Below, in pieces: positions 13,049 through 22,386 of a stretch of 64,000 nucleotides of DNA. Each line of letters starts with the position of its first letter. Positions within the stretch are counted from its first letter, which is position 1. The notes under the pieces are model-generated. The model was given only the letters and a program-made list of their open reading frames with translations, ran no database searches and had not been told where the DNA came from. The stretch lies in assembly GCA_014323675.1 (NCBI GenBank), contig JACONN010000002.1:1488001-1552000 (forward strand), read 5' to 3'. Position numbers and translations under genes: made by a program. Origin of the DNA: Hormoscilla sp. GM7CHS1pb (GTDB lineage: Bacteria; Cyanobacteriota; Cyanobacteriia; Cyanobacteriales; Desertifilaceae).

Positions 13049-13300
13049 AAAAGACAGCAACACACATGTGGACATTGCGGTTTGAAATTAACAGGAGGTG
13101 AAATAGTACAACTCCATCACATCGATGGAAATCACGACAATTGGAAACGGAAAAACTTGACGGCAGTCCATAAGTCGTGTCATAATTACATCCACATGAG
13201 CAAGTCACTTGACTAGATTATCGGGAGCTGGATGCGGGGAAACTCGCACGTCCAGATCTAAAAGGGAGGTCCGGGGTATCATAGCCCCGATCGACCCTAC
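13049..13300 (+). repeat. 252-bp copy of the intron 1 3' end
   Basis: Bases 13049-13300 repeat 12617-12868 without visible differences. The segment codes for the HNH tail of the maturase and continues through domains V and VI to the exact intron end CGACCCTAC. It starts about 40 nt behind the second CRISPR repeat and is followed by a partial palindromic element (13301-13350). It looks like either a 5'-truncated retrotransposition product or the trace of recombination between two intron copies in the array. Confidence 0.9.
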
Positions 13301-13549
13301 CCATGTCGTTGCCTGCTGGCGAACGACAGGGTGGGTGAAGAGGAAACGACCCCCTCCCCTCGCAGCGTAGGGGGCCCGGAGCGTGGAAGGGGCCTGGAGC
13401 GTGCAGGGGCTATATTACATATCTGGGCAGCGGAGGGTTCGTTACCCGGGGAGCTGGCACCCAGCTATCAACTACTTTTGACCACACCCCTCGCTGGGGA
13501 CGCGAATTAATGATCTGAACTGCCATATCGGAAATAATAGATCGCCTCC

Positions 13550-13759
13550 ATGACAAAGCATAGCGACATCGTCCGCGAGCTTAACGCCTTACCGGACAAC
13601 ATTCGGCCCCTGCAGTTTGGTAACCTGGTGACAGGTTCCCAATATCTTCCGATCTATCGTCTCACCAGCCGCTTCATCGAGCCCAACATGAAAGCTTTAG
13701 ACTGGGGTTGCGGCAACGGTCACTTCTCCTATTTTCTTTTGCGAAGGCGCCCAACGTAA
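13550..13759 (+). pseudogene. SAM methyltransferase, N-terminal fragment
   Basis: A 69-codon frame that opens like a class I methyltransferase and reaches motif I (LDWGCGNGHFSYFLL) before the frame leaves the family (RRRPT stop). The remaining two thirds of a normal methyltransferase are absent; the sequence behind it is repeat-rich and non-coding. It starts 30 nt after the last degenerate CRISPR repeat. Called a truncated remnant. Confidence 0.65.
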
Positions 13760-13825
13760 TCGAATCAATTAACAAACGCCGTACACCGGGACAACATCAA
13801 AACAGCGCCTGTGGCCGTACAGTTA

Positions 13826-13886
13826 TTGGCCGATCGCAGGTGTCCGGTGTACGGCGGTCATCACAGGATCGTCTTTACCGATAATC
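13826..13886. repeat. Direct repeat TTGGCCGATCGCA.GTGTCCGGTGTACGG
   Basis: About 60 bp here recur with a few changes at about 14897-14957 (GTGTCCGGTGTACGGCGGTC, then ATCTTTACCGATAATC in the second copy). Both lie in gene-free DNA on either side of the toxin-antitoxin remnant. The stretches 13760-14092 and 14770-15170 otherwise show only HIP1 sites and no coding frame. Confidence 0.7.
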
Positions 13887-14092
13887 GATCGATGCGGTAC
13901 TGGCGCTCGGAAATATCCGTCCCATGCGATCGCCAAAAAGGTAATGCGATCGCAGGTATCGGAGCCGACAGTCTTCGCCATGCTCAATTCGCAATTAGCA
14001 GTTGTTAATGCCAAAAAACATGCTCCCAATAAACAGCTAAATATGCTATATTACAAGTGGAATAGTAATTTTGTGATTGCCAGGGTGAGATT

Positions 14093-14425
14093 ATGCCGAT
14101 CGAAATAGTACCGATGTCGTCATCAGGAACATTTGTGCTCCTCGAGGAGCTGCAAAATTCCCTGATGGACAAGCCAGAAATAGCCGTTTTCTGGAACAAA
14201 GAAGTAATTGTGCTCAAGCCAATTGAGAAACATGAACCAGTGGAACCAAGATCGAAGGAAGAAAAAATTAGGCGATTCTTTGAGATTGCCGATCGTCAGG
14301 TAATTGTGAAGGATATTATAGGTATATCCGAGTCAGAAATACAAGCAGAAATAGAGGCTTACCGAGCAGAGAAACGATGTGATTTCCAGCATTTTTTGGG
14401 GAGGTCATCCCCGCCGGATACTTGA
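14093..14425 (+). pseudogene. Antitoxin-like protein, C-terminus lost
   Basis: The 110-codon frame begins MPIEIVPMSSSGTFVLLEEL and resembles the small cyanobacterial antitoxins that precede PIN-domain toxins, with a charged middle (KEEKIRRFFEIADRQVIVKD). The last dozen codons (DFQHFLGRSSPPDT) are out of frame with PIN-toxin sequence, so the antitoxin end and toxin start appear to have been deleted together. Identification as antitoxin is by position and general character. Confidence 0.5.
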
Positions 14426-14769
14426 TTTGGCAAGATCGGGGCAAATAACTATCTGTACTTCTCAAGCATTATTGGATGAATGTATTGAGTCGCCCGAAAT
14501 TTGCGAATAAATTGGCATTAAGAGGAGATAATGTCCGAGAAACTGTAGATGGTTATGCTGCTCTAACAGAAGTAGTAATAGTAACAGAAATTGAACCAAT
14601 TGTTGTCGAAGATCCCGATGATGACGCCTGCGCTATAGCTGCTGAGGTTAGCTACATTATCTCTGGCGATCGAGATCTACTGAATTTGTTAACTCACGGT
14701 TCGATTCAAATTGTGACTGCTGCTCAGTTTATAGCCATAAGGAGAGAAAGCTTTGGAGTAGAAAAGTAA
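14386..14769 (+). pseudogene. PIN-domain toxin, N-terminus deleted and frameshifted
   Basis: A PIN endoribonuclease remnant. The first part is readable in one frame (FWGGHPRRILDLARSGQITI, then SQALLDE). A frameshift near 14476 follows, and the rest is in the next frame: LSRPKFANKLALRGD, then the acidic core DPDDDACAIAAEVSYIISGD and the ending IVTAAQF. The first catalytic Asp region expected at the N-terminus is gone. It pairs with the broken antitoxin immediately upstream. Confidence 0.65.
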
Positions 14770-15176
14770 TTCCAAAGTGAGGCGATCGCCTAAATATTTT
14801 ATCCCTGTATCCTGGTCCTTGAAGGTCTTCTGGGGAACACATCGTACTGCATGTTATTTTTGGCAGAATCACCTGTAGTCCAGTAGAGGCACGGGAGATT
14901 GGCCGATCGCACGTGTCCGGTGTACGGCGGTCATCACATTGTCATCTTTACCGATAATCTCTGGATGCCGTACACCTACTTGGTCCTCGCAAATGTCATG
15001 CGATCGCCCAAATTGGAAATTTGTAAATTCATGTATAGATGTAGGGGCACAGCATCAATTAATTATCGGGTAATTGCATCAATCAATATCCGCCGTGGGG
15101 ACAAAATCAAAATGTCCCATGTCTGGTAGCGTACAGTAAATTGGGCGATCGCCCAATACGGTCCCGAAGTTAACTA

Positions 15177-15495
15177 ATCAGAAAGTGAATCAAAACGGGA
15201 CACCAGGTCCGATCGGGACAACTGAGGCAATTCCATAATCAAGCGAGCAAAATCTTCTGAAGACAAAGCCAAAATTTGTTCGACCACAGCTACCAGGGAA
15301 GCATCTATGTCACCAAACCGAAATTTCAACAAATTCTCGATCGTCTGACGACGTTCTTGCTGGGCACCTTGCTGAGCTGAATGCTTTGCTACCTTCGCGC
15401 AATTTTTCTTCTAATTGAATATCCAACAGGGGTGCTAATTGCATAACCAATTTCCTCCCTACTAAATCCAAATCTTGACGTGCGGACAAATACGA
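15177..15495 (-). pseudogene. Partial duplicate of the DUF4351 gene 3' end
   Basis: This stretch copies the last third of the neighbouring gene (15593-16621), including its stop region, with scattered substitutions. The GIQQ repeat block is almost entirely missing (AGCTGAATGCTTTGCTACC replaces it), which breaks the frame between the LAPLLDIQLEEKLREG and the C-terminal QTIENLLKFRFGD parts. It is a tandem duplication that has decayed. Confidence 0.8.
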
Positions 15496-15592
15496 AATCT
15501 GAATTTTTAGCAGATTTTGTGCGGAATATTTCATTAGGCGATCGCCAAGATAAATCAGGCGATCGCCCATGCAAAAACTGCCCCAAAGTTAA

Positions 15593-16621
15593 CTAATCGT
15601 CAAGTGAAGCCAAACGGGACACCAAGTCCGATCGGGACAACTGAGGCAATTCCATAATCAAGCCAGCAAAATCTTCTGAAGACAAAGCCAATATTTGTTC
15701 GACCACGCCTACCAGGGAAGCATCTATGTCACCAAACCGAAATTTCAACAAATTCTCGATCGTCTGACGACGTTCTTGCTGGGCACTTTGCTGAATGCCT
15801 TGCTGAATGCCTTGCTGAATGCCTTGCTGGATGCCTTGCTGGATGCCTTGCTGGATGCCTTGCTGGATGCCTTGCTGGATGCCTTGCTGGATGCCTTGCT
15901 GGATGCCTTGCTGGATGCCTTCGCGCAATTTCTCTTCTAACTGCATGTCCAAAAGAGGTGCTAATTGCATAACAAACTTCCTCCCGACTAAATCCAAATC
16001 TTGACGTGCGGACAAATTTTGATGAAAGTTTAACAACAACTTCAGCGTCATCTCCCGGTTCGGGTGCTCTGGTGGCAGGGCCTTGAGTTCGTCTATTGCC
16101 TGAGTTTGTATCCGACCCTTACCCAAGAGCCTCAACCAAAGTGTTTCTGGGATATATGGTAACTTATGAATGACCACAATCGCCGTTCTCAATTTTTTTG
16201 GCAGGAAATAGACTCCCGATAGCCAACTTTTATCAAGTTTAGCACCAAATTCAGATAACAGTACTGTCGATGCAGTGGGGGTGAGCACCCATAATCTGGG
16301 TAACTCCGTTCCCTTCTGGCCTTGGCGACGACCCGATCGCTGTTCCTGGCGACAAACATCTCGCAACTTGACCATGCAATCACAGATTTCATCTGCCGTT
16401 GCCGCACTATGGAATGGTTCAAATATCGCGCTAGTGGCCGCCATCCTTCCCAGCAATCCCAAAGTTTGGCGCTGTGCTGATTTTTCCGGGTTGGGCACAA
16501 ACCAAACATCTATTTCCCTCACCTCTGAGGGCACCCTCATATCTATCTGGACTTCCCCACAGTTTTTCAGAAACTCGTCCAGATAATCTTTATGAAATTG
16601 GTCGTAAATGAATCTCGTCAT
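15593..16621 (-). CDS. DUF4351 protein with GIQQ repeats
   Basis: Member of a cyanobacterial family with a PD-(D/E)XK-like N-terminal region and a C-terminal DUF4351. The ATG at 16621 (MTRFIYDQFHKDYLDEF) is chosen because that is how the family begins; 46 upstream codons are in frame but look non-coding. The middle has GRKFVMQLAPLLDMQLEEKL, then eleven GIQQ units, then RRQTIENLLKFRFGD and the end ELPQLSRSDLVSRLASLDD. Proteins of this kind are multi-copy and often variable in repeat number. Biological role unknown; some relatives are discussed as transposon-linked nucleases. Confidence 0.8.
   Translation of the reverse strand: MTRFIYDQFHKDYLDEFLKNCGEVQIDMRVPSEVREIDVWFVPNPEKSAQRQTLGLLGRMAATSAIFEPFHSAATADEICDCMVKLRDVCRQEQRSGRRQGQKGTELPRLWVLTPTASTVLLSEFGAKLDKSWLSGVYFLPKKLRTAIVVIHKLPYIPETLWLRLLGKGRIQTQAIDELKALPPEHPNREMTLKLLLNFHQNLSARQDLDLVGRKFVMQLAPLLDMQLEEKLREGIQQGIQQGIQQGIQQGIQQGIQQGIQQGIQQGIQQGIQQGIQQSAQQERRQTIENLLKFRFGDIDASLVGVVEQILALSSEDFAGLIMELPQLSRSDLVSRLASLDD
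15790..15921. repeat. 12-bp tandem repeat encoding GIQQ
   Basis: About eleven copies of a 12-bp unit (CTGGATGCCTTG or CTGAATGCCTTG on the plus strand) encode successive GIQQ tetrapeptides in the minus-strand gene. The three copies nearest the gene 3' side have A where the others have G. Length changes in multiples of 12 keep the frame, so copy number could vary freely; the decayed duplicate at 15177 has lost the block. Confidence 0.95.
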
Positions 16622-17147
16622 CTCTCCTTCGGCAGTTAGCGGACCGTAATTATTAATCCTTAACCACCAATATTTTTGGTACATATTTATTATAGCATAG
16701 TGTGATCGCATATCATATAAATATAGGCAACGCGATCGCAAATTAATGTGTAGGGGCACGGATTAATAATTATTGGGGAATCAATTAATCAACATGCCGT
16801 GCCCTGGACATAACTGACAAATGATATACTAGTACTCATTCGCTGAGACTCGTCACGCGCGGGAAATGCCCGGTCAAGATTCTGTAAATGTGTTTTACTA
16901 GAAAATAGCAGGCAGTATAGCTACTGGGAACAGTGTGATTCGTTTAGTGTAAAGGATTCAGGTGGCCTGTGACCTGTCACAGGCCATAGAGTCGTGATCA
17001 CTAGCAGGATTTCATTAGTCCTGACAACTTACGGGGTCAACCGACGACCGGTGGAAACACCAGAAGGAACCGGTGAAACCCAAAGATGATGTAGGTGAAA
17101 GTCCTACTCCCCAGGTGCGGGGGTAAAAGCACCATCCCTACGGTAGC

Positions 17148-17222
17148 TTCGCGTCCGGAGACACCCACCCATGTCGTGCGCGGGAGCGACACGACCGGGT
17201 GGGTGCTCCCGGACGCGATGGC
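17148..17222. repeat. Palindromic element inside intron 2
   Basis: A near-perfect 70-bp palindrome with arms TCGCGTCCGGAGACACC and GGTGCTCCCGGACGCGA and core CCCACCCATGTCGTGC. It occupies an intron loop where the related intron fragment at 52380 has only a short plain loop, so it is an insertion. It should fold into one long hairpin in the intron RNA. Confidence 0.85.
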
Positions 17223-17674
17223 ATCAATCCGTAAAGCGGGATGGAAAGGCGCTCTGGCTGGCAGCCTAAGTCGGTTAACGTCGAGCAAGTGACCATGGTT
17301 AGCGTTATGCAAAGATTTGCAGCGTCGTCAAGTAGAACCAGTGTAATAAGGCTGACACACTGGACCCAAAAGGGTAAGGATATAGGTCGTTGGCGGACTT
17401 GTTTACCGACCAACAAGCACTGACAACAAACCCGGCGTATGGAATCGACCTAAAGTCACAACCAATCATCCGTAGGAACGAAGTAAACCGGTTATGTACT
17501 CTCAATCAAAGGTCGATTAGGTTGAGTAGTCACCACAGACGAAACATCTGCAAATCATCAGCAGGTCATAACCGGGAGAGATGAAGTGGAGAAGCGAACG
17601 ACTATCTGTAATAGATAGGATAGAGCTGACGCCCTTCACGGTTTCGAGAATGTGGAAACTTAGTAGCAGTGCAT

Positions 17675-19465
17675 ATGTCACGGAACATCACCGAAAGGAG
17701 AATGTATGACTGGAATGCTGTCCCCTGGCGAAAGCTAGAAAGGGTAGTATTTAAGCTGCAAAAACGAATCTACAGAGCGACCCAACAAGGAAACAAGCGG
17801 TTAGTTCGCAGACTCCAGGGACTGATAACGAGGTCCTGGTCAGCAAAAATGATTGCTGTCAGACAGGTGACCCAACAGAACAAGGGTAAGAAAACGGCAG
17901 GAGTGGACGGCATAATTGCACTGAAGCCCTCCGAAAGACAACCAATGGTCAGGCAACTTCGAGTGGAAAAAGGGAAGAAAGTAAACCCAACCCGTAGGGT
18001 ATGGATACCAAAACCTGGACGAGACGAAAGGAGGCCGCTGGGAATACCAACAATGCACGACAGAGCTCTGCAAGGAGTAGTCAAGATGGCACTAGAACCC
18101 GAATGGGAGGCAGTGTTTGAGGCAAAATCATACGGATTTAGACGCCCGAGGGGATGTCATGATGCAATCGTGGCGATATTCAACAGCATTCGATATAAAC
18201 CCAAATGGGTATTGGACGCGGATATCGCCAAGTGTTTCGACAAGATAGACCACAAGGCACTACTGAGAAAACTGAATAATACATCACCAATCCGTAATAT
18301 AATACGGGGATGGTTAAAAGCCGGGGTGATGGACCAAAGGGCATTCCAGCCAACAGAAGCCGGAACCCCACAGGGAGGGGTAATATCTCCCCTGCTGGCC
18401 AATATCGCGCTTCATGGGCTGGAAACGGCGGTCAAAGGAATGGCTCCTACCAAAAAGGAGCAAGAGAAAATAACAGTAGTAAGATACGCAGATGACTTTG
18501 TGGTGATGCACGAAAGCCGAGAGGTAATTGAGCGGGCCAAAGAAGTAGTGCACAAGTGGCTAGCCGAGATAGGACTAGAGCTCAAAGCCGAAAAGACGCG
18601 AATATCCCATACACTAGACGGGAAAAATCCGGGGTTTAAATTCCTAGGGTTCAACGTCAGGCAGTACAAGGTGGGAAAATACCGTAGCGGTAAAAACACA
18701 TACGGCCACACACTCGGATTCAAAACGCTGATAAAGCCCAGCCAAGAAGCCATAGAAAGACATAAAGAAAAGCTACGAAATGTAGTGAAGAGCCATAGAG
18801 CACTACCACAAGCCGCGCTGATAGCCAAACTAAACCCGGTAATACGAGGATGGTGTAGCTATTACAGAACGGTAGTGAGTAAAGAAGTGTTTGGAGAGAT
18901 GGATGAACTCCTATGGAGACTAACCTGGAAATGGGCAAAGAGACGACACCCCAACAAAACAGGAAAATGGGTAGCAAAGAAATATTGGACCTCCACCAAA
19001 GACCGCCAGTGGAATTTCATCGGCAAGCTAAAGAACGGTGAGGAGGTCACACTATACCGACACTCTGAAACTGAGATAATCAGACACGTAAAAGTGAAAG
19101 GTACGAACAGCCCCATGGATGGAAACCTCGTGTACTGGAGTCTTAGGTTGAGAAAAAGCCCTGACGTGAACACGCGAGTGCTCAACCTGTTAAAGAGACA
19201 GCAGGGTAAATGCGCAGGATGTGGACTAACATTCAAGGAAGGTGATAAATGGGAAGTGGACCATGTGCTGCCCAAATCATTAGGGGGTAAGGACTGGTAC
19301 ACTAACCTGCAATTACTGCATGATTACTGTCATCACGCCAAATCTGAAACAGATGGCAGTAGAGGGGGTCGCACCCTATGGGACATTGAAACCGAGGAGC
19401 CGGATGAGGTGAAAATCTCACGTCCGGTTTTGAAGACGAGTCGTCCCGGTAACGGGATGGCTTAG
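17675..19465 (+). CDS. ltrA: Group II intron 2 reverse transcriptase/maturase with HNH
   Basis: Intron-encoded protein of 596 residues. RT features are KTAGVDGI, KSYGFRRPRGCHDA, TPQGGVISPLLANIAL and catalytic YADDFVVM. The X/thumb region has PVIRGWCSYYR. The C-terminal HNH domain shows CAGCGL, a conserved VDHVLPKSLGG and a final CHH. No lesions are seen, so splicing, mobility and trans-mobilisation of relics in this window are plausible. The ATG at 17675 is taken; a GTG six bases earlier is possible. Confidence 0.93.
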   Translation: MSRNITERRMYDWNAVPWRKLERVVFKLQKRIYRATQQGNKRLVRRLQGLITRSWSAKMIAVRQVTQQNKGKKTAGVDGIIALKPSERQPMVRQLRVEKGKKVNPTRRVWIPKPGRDERRPLGIPTMHDRALQGVVKMALEPEWEAVFEAKSYGFRRPRGCHDAIVAIFNSIRYKPKWVLDADIAKCFDKIDHKALLRKLNNTSPIRNIIRGWLKAGVMDQRAFQPTEAGTPQGGVISPLLANIALHGLETAVKGMAPTKKEQEKITVVRYADDFVVMHESREVIERAKEVVHKWLAEIGLELKAEKTRISHTLDGKNPGFKFLGFNVRQYKVGKYRSGKNTYGHTLGFKTLIKPSQEAIERHKEKLRNVVKSHRALPQAALIAKLNPVIRGWCSYYRTVVSKEVFGEMDELLWRLTWKWAKRRHPNKTGKWVAKKYWTSTKDRQWNFIGKLKNGEEVTLYRHSETEIIRHVKVKGTNSPMDGNLVYWSLRLRKSPDVNTRVLNLLKRQQGKCAGCGLTFKEGDKWEVDHVLPKSLGGKDWYTNLQLLHDYCHHAKSETDGSRGGRTLWDIETEEPDEVKISRPVLKTSRPGNGMA

Positions 19466-19474
19466 TTTAATAAC

Positions 19475-19978
19475 ATGAACGACAAGCAATTCCATCATTT
19501 TCTGATCGGACTACCGGCCAGCGGCAAGTCCACCTTCGCCCAACAACTGGCAGAGATAGAGGGTTCGTGCCACGAGATCGTCTCCACAGATAAAATTCGA
19601 GAACAGCTATTCGGAGATGAGATAGTCCAGGGAGACTGGCGTCAAGTAGAAGCGGAAGTTATGTCCCGCATCAAAAAGGCGATCGCATCTGGCAAATATA
19701 TCATCTACGACGCGACGAACGCGAAGCGACCGTGGCGAATGGACTGGTTAGAAAAGATAGCAGCAGCAACAGGGAAAGAGTTTGCATCTGTATGTTGGTA
19801 TCTAAGTACACCAGTAGAAACCTGCAAGAAATGGAATAAATCTCGCCAGCGCCAGGTGCCGGAGATAGCGATCGAGAAGATGTCATCATCAATAGCACAA
19901 TTTCCCCCGATGTGGCCGAAGGATTTGTGGCCGTTCATCAAATTAACCCCGCCCAAGAAAAAGCGATCGGGGAAGTAA
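19475..19978 (+). pseudogene. P-loop kinase domain, frameshifted from WYL partner
   Basis: Zeta-toxin/polynucleotide-kinase-like ATPase. Walker A GLPASGKST is at residues 11-19, and VPEIAIEKM precedes the normal family ending. After AQFPP the frame gives MWPKDLWPF, while the next frame reads DVAEGFVAVHQINPAQE, the expected end of this domain, and runs straight into a WYL-type regulator. One extra C in the C5 run near 19905 would join the two into a single kinase-WYL protein. Its ATG lies 3 nt behind group II intron 2. Substrate unknown. Confidence 0.65.
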
Positions 19979-20361
19979 TTCGGGAGAAAATAAAAAGCAT
20001 CCCGCGCAGCATCACCAACCGCAAGAGTCGCACGGCAAAATACACCTTGCATCGCTATTCCCGGTTGCGAGACTTTGAACGCTTGATGCATTTAATCGCC
20101 TTAACGATCGAATATCCGGGCATCGGCAACCTGCAAACAACCGCACCGCAGATCCTGGAAAATATCTTCCGTACAGTACCCAAATTTCCCACCGCGATCG
20201 AGGAAATAACAGCGATCGTCAGTAAAAGGCGGGGGCAAATCTATGCCAACCCCCAAGAACTGGCGATCGACCTAGAATGGTTAGAGAGGAATGGGATAAT
20301 AGGGACTCGGGAAGTGGATGCGGAAATCAAGGAAGAAAGCGATCGGGCATCGGGTTCAAAC

Positions 20362-22386
20362 GTAATTGCTCAAGATCTTGGTGGTGAAGGAATATGGGTA
20401 CTGCCGGTACTGCATAGTTACTCGGGCCATCGGACTGGAGTGAACAGCCCTTGTACTGCCTCGGAATGCCTAACAGGACAAGAGCAATTTTTGAGGAGCG
20501 AAAACTTCTCAAATGCTTACGGGGTGGGGGGTTTTGACCTCGAAGTGGTGAGTCGGCAGCCGAGCGCCCGAATATGCAGTTGAGATGCGCGACAGCTGAT
20601 TTTTTTCAAAATCCCGCGCCCAGGGTTGACAAATTCGATAAATAAGTAGTAAGTTGGAAGACATGACTAAGAATTGGCTTGCTGACCTCGACCAAGACAC
20701 AGAGAATCTCGACCCAAAAAGTCGGGAAGTTTTGCAGCGGTTACTCAATTACCTAGAAGACCTATACAGCCAAAACCTTGAATTGAAAGCTGACAATCAA
20801 CGATTGAGAGATGAAATAGCCGCGCTCAAAGGGCACAAGGGAAAACCTGACATCAAACCTCAAGCCAAAGCTGATACTTCTAAAGCTGATACTTCTGCGG
20901 AGGCCAAACCAGAGCAGCCCAATAGTCGAGAGCGAAAAAAGAAAAAACCGAAAACCCCCCCCCAGGAACGTCGCCAACTTATTCATATTGACAGAGAAGA
21001 GGTTATCAAACTGGCTCGGAGTAACTTGCCGTCAGATATCACCCATAGAGGCTACCGAGAAGTAACAATTCAAAATATTATATTTAAAACAGACACGGTT
21101 ATTTATCGACTAGAAAGACTCTATTCACCTAGTACGGAGAAATTTTACGAAGCCCAGTTGCCGCAAGGATTAAAAGGCAAATCTTACGGGAGTGAACTCG
21201 AAGCATTTGTTCTCACTTTGTATTATCAGTTACGAGTGCCAGAAGAAAAGATTCTTAAATTGTTGCCGTCTCAGGGAATAGTAATCTCGGCGGGAAAAAT
21301 ATCTAACTTAATAACTCGGCAATATTTAAGAGAATTTACTGAAGAACGAAATGCTATTTTAGAAGCGGGACTGGGCAGTACCAGTTATCACCAAATTGAT
21401 GATACGGGGATGCGGGTTAATGGGAAAAATTGCTATGTATTCACACTCTGCAATCCTTACTATAGCAGTTTTTTTACCAGAGAGCGCAAAAACTCTGAAA
21501 CAGTTCTCCAAATGTTAAACGAATTGCAGTTGGATCCAACTGAATTAGCAGTTGTTCAATCAGATGATTTAGTTGACAGTATTTTGCCTGACAAGAAGAA
21601 AAAGCAGCTCGGGGACTACATAGATATTTTGGTGGCTGATGACGCGGGACAATTTCACAACCAGACGAACCATCGTAGTTTATGCTGGATTCATGAAGGA
21701 CGACACTACGAAAAGCTGACTCCTCTGGTTCCCTCTCATCAAAAAAGCCTGGCACAATTTCTCTCTTATTTTTGGATTTACTATTATCAACTCAAAGCCT
21801 ATCAACAGCAAAGCACAGAAGAGCAGCGACAACAAAAACTGTTGCTTGAAACCGAATTTGACAAATTGTTTTCCCGTCAAACCGGATACAGTGCTTTAGA
21901 TCATAGAATTGATTTAACAAAACAGAAGAAGCCTTATTTACTATTAGTTCTAGATTTTCCTGAAGTTCCTCTTGACAATAATGAGGCAGAGCGGACAGTC
22001 CGGGAGTATGTGATTAAGCGCAAAATCTCCAATGGAACCCGCACTCTACAGGGGACTCAGGCGTGGGAAGTGTTTTTGGCTCTGGTTGACACCTGCCGCA
22101 AAAACGGAGTGAATTTTTATTCGTACATTAAGGATCGAATTTCCAAATCTTTCAAGATGCCAGCGTTGTCCACGCTAATTCAACAGATGCAGCCGCCAAA
22201 ACCAACATAAACATAAACCATTGACTCCAAGTCTCGCTTGTGTAGTTTCCACCTAAGCACCAAGGGTGTTACAGCTCCTTGTTATAAAGGACAGACTCAT
22301 TAAGTGCGACATCAGCTCCTGTTTAAAAAGCTGCAGGAGCTACTCTCGTGTGGAAATCACTCCCCACCAACATATTGAGCAACTTC
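20362..22386 (+). mobile_element. IS66-family element, copy 2 (in the WYL gene)
   Basis: A 2025-bp element with the same ends as the other two copies and an 8-bp target duplication GTTCAAAC at 20354-20361 and 22387-22394. It is one base longer than the others because its C tract has nine residues, leaving the transposase frame intact. This is therefore the only copy in the window that can make full-length transposase by standard decoding, and it could mobilise the other two. Confidence 0.95.
20663..22210 (+). CDS. IS66-family transposase, intact
   Basis: DDE transposase of 515 residues. Residues about 15-60 form a coiled coil (LNYLEDLYSQNLELKADNQRL), followed by an ADTSKADTSAE/PKTPPQERRQ linker encoded over the C9 tract (20955-20963). 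The catalytic core includes YHQIDDTGMRV, ILVADDAGQF, WIHEGRHY and DNNEAERTVREYVIKRK. The ATG at 20663 is used; an in-frame TTG precedes it. A TTGACA-like box lies about 40 nt upstream within the element. Confidence 0.93.
   Translation: MTKNWLADLDQDTENLDPKSREVLQRLLNYLEDLYSQNLELKADNQRLRDEIAALKGHKGKPDIKPQAKADTSKADTSAEAKPEQPNSRERKKKKPKTPPQERRQLIHIDREEVIKLARSNLPSDITHRGYREVTIQNIIFKTDTVIYRLERLYSPSTEKFYEAQLPQGLKGKSYGSELEAFVLTLYYQLRVPEEKILKLLPSQGIVISAGKISNLITRQYLREFTEERNAILEAGLGSTSYHQIDDTGMRVNGKNCYVFTLCNPYYSSFFTRERKNSETVLQMLNELQLDPTELAVVQSDDLVDSILPDKKKKQLGDYIDILVADDAGQFHNQTNHRSLCWIHEGRHYEKLTPLVPSHQKSLAQFLSYFWIYYYQLKAYQQQSTEEQRQQKLLLETEFDKLFSRQTGYSALDHRIDLTKQKKPYLLLVLDFPEVPLDNNEAERTVREYVIKRKISNGTRTLQGTQAWEVFLALVDTCRKNGVNFYSYIKDRISKSFKMPALSTLIQQMQPPKPT

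Larger units (their letters stand above)
16933..19471 (+). mobile_element. Full-length group II intron 2
   Basis: The 5' end GTGTGATTCGTTTAGTG (GUGYG consensus) is at 16933. About 740 nt of RNA domains precede the maturase, the domain V-like segment GAGCCGGATGAGGTG and its partner lie at about 19396-19438, and the 3' end TTAGTTTAAT is at 19471. The ends were set by comparison with the relic at 9267-10319. A palindromic element sits in a domain I loop (17148-17222). The intron is inserted three bases before the ATG of the P-loop kinase gene. Confidence 0.9.
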
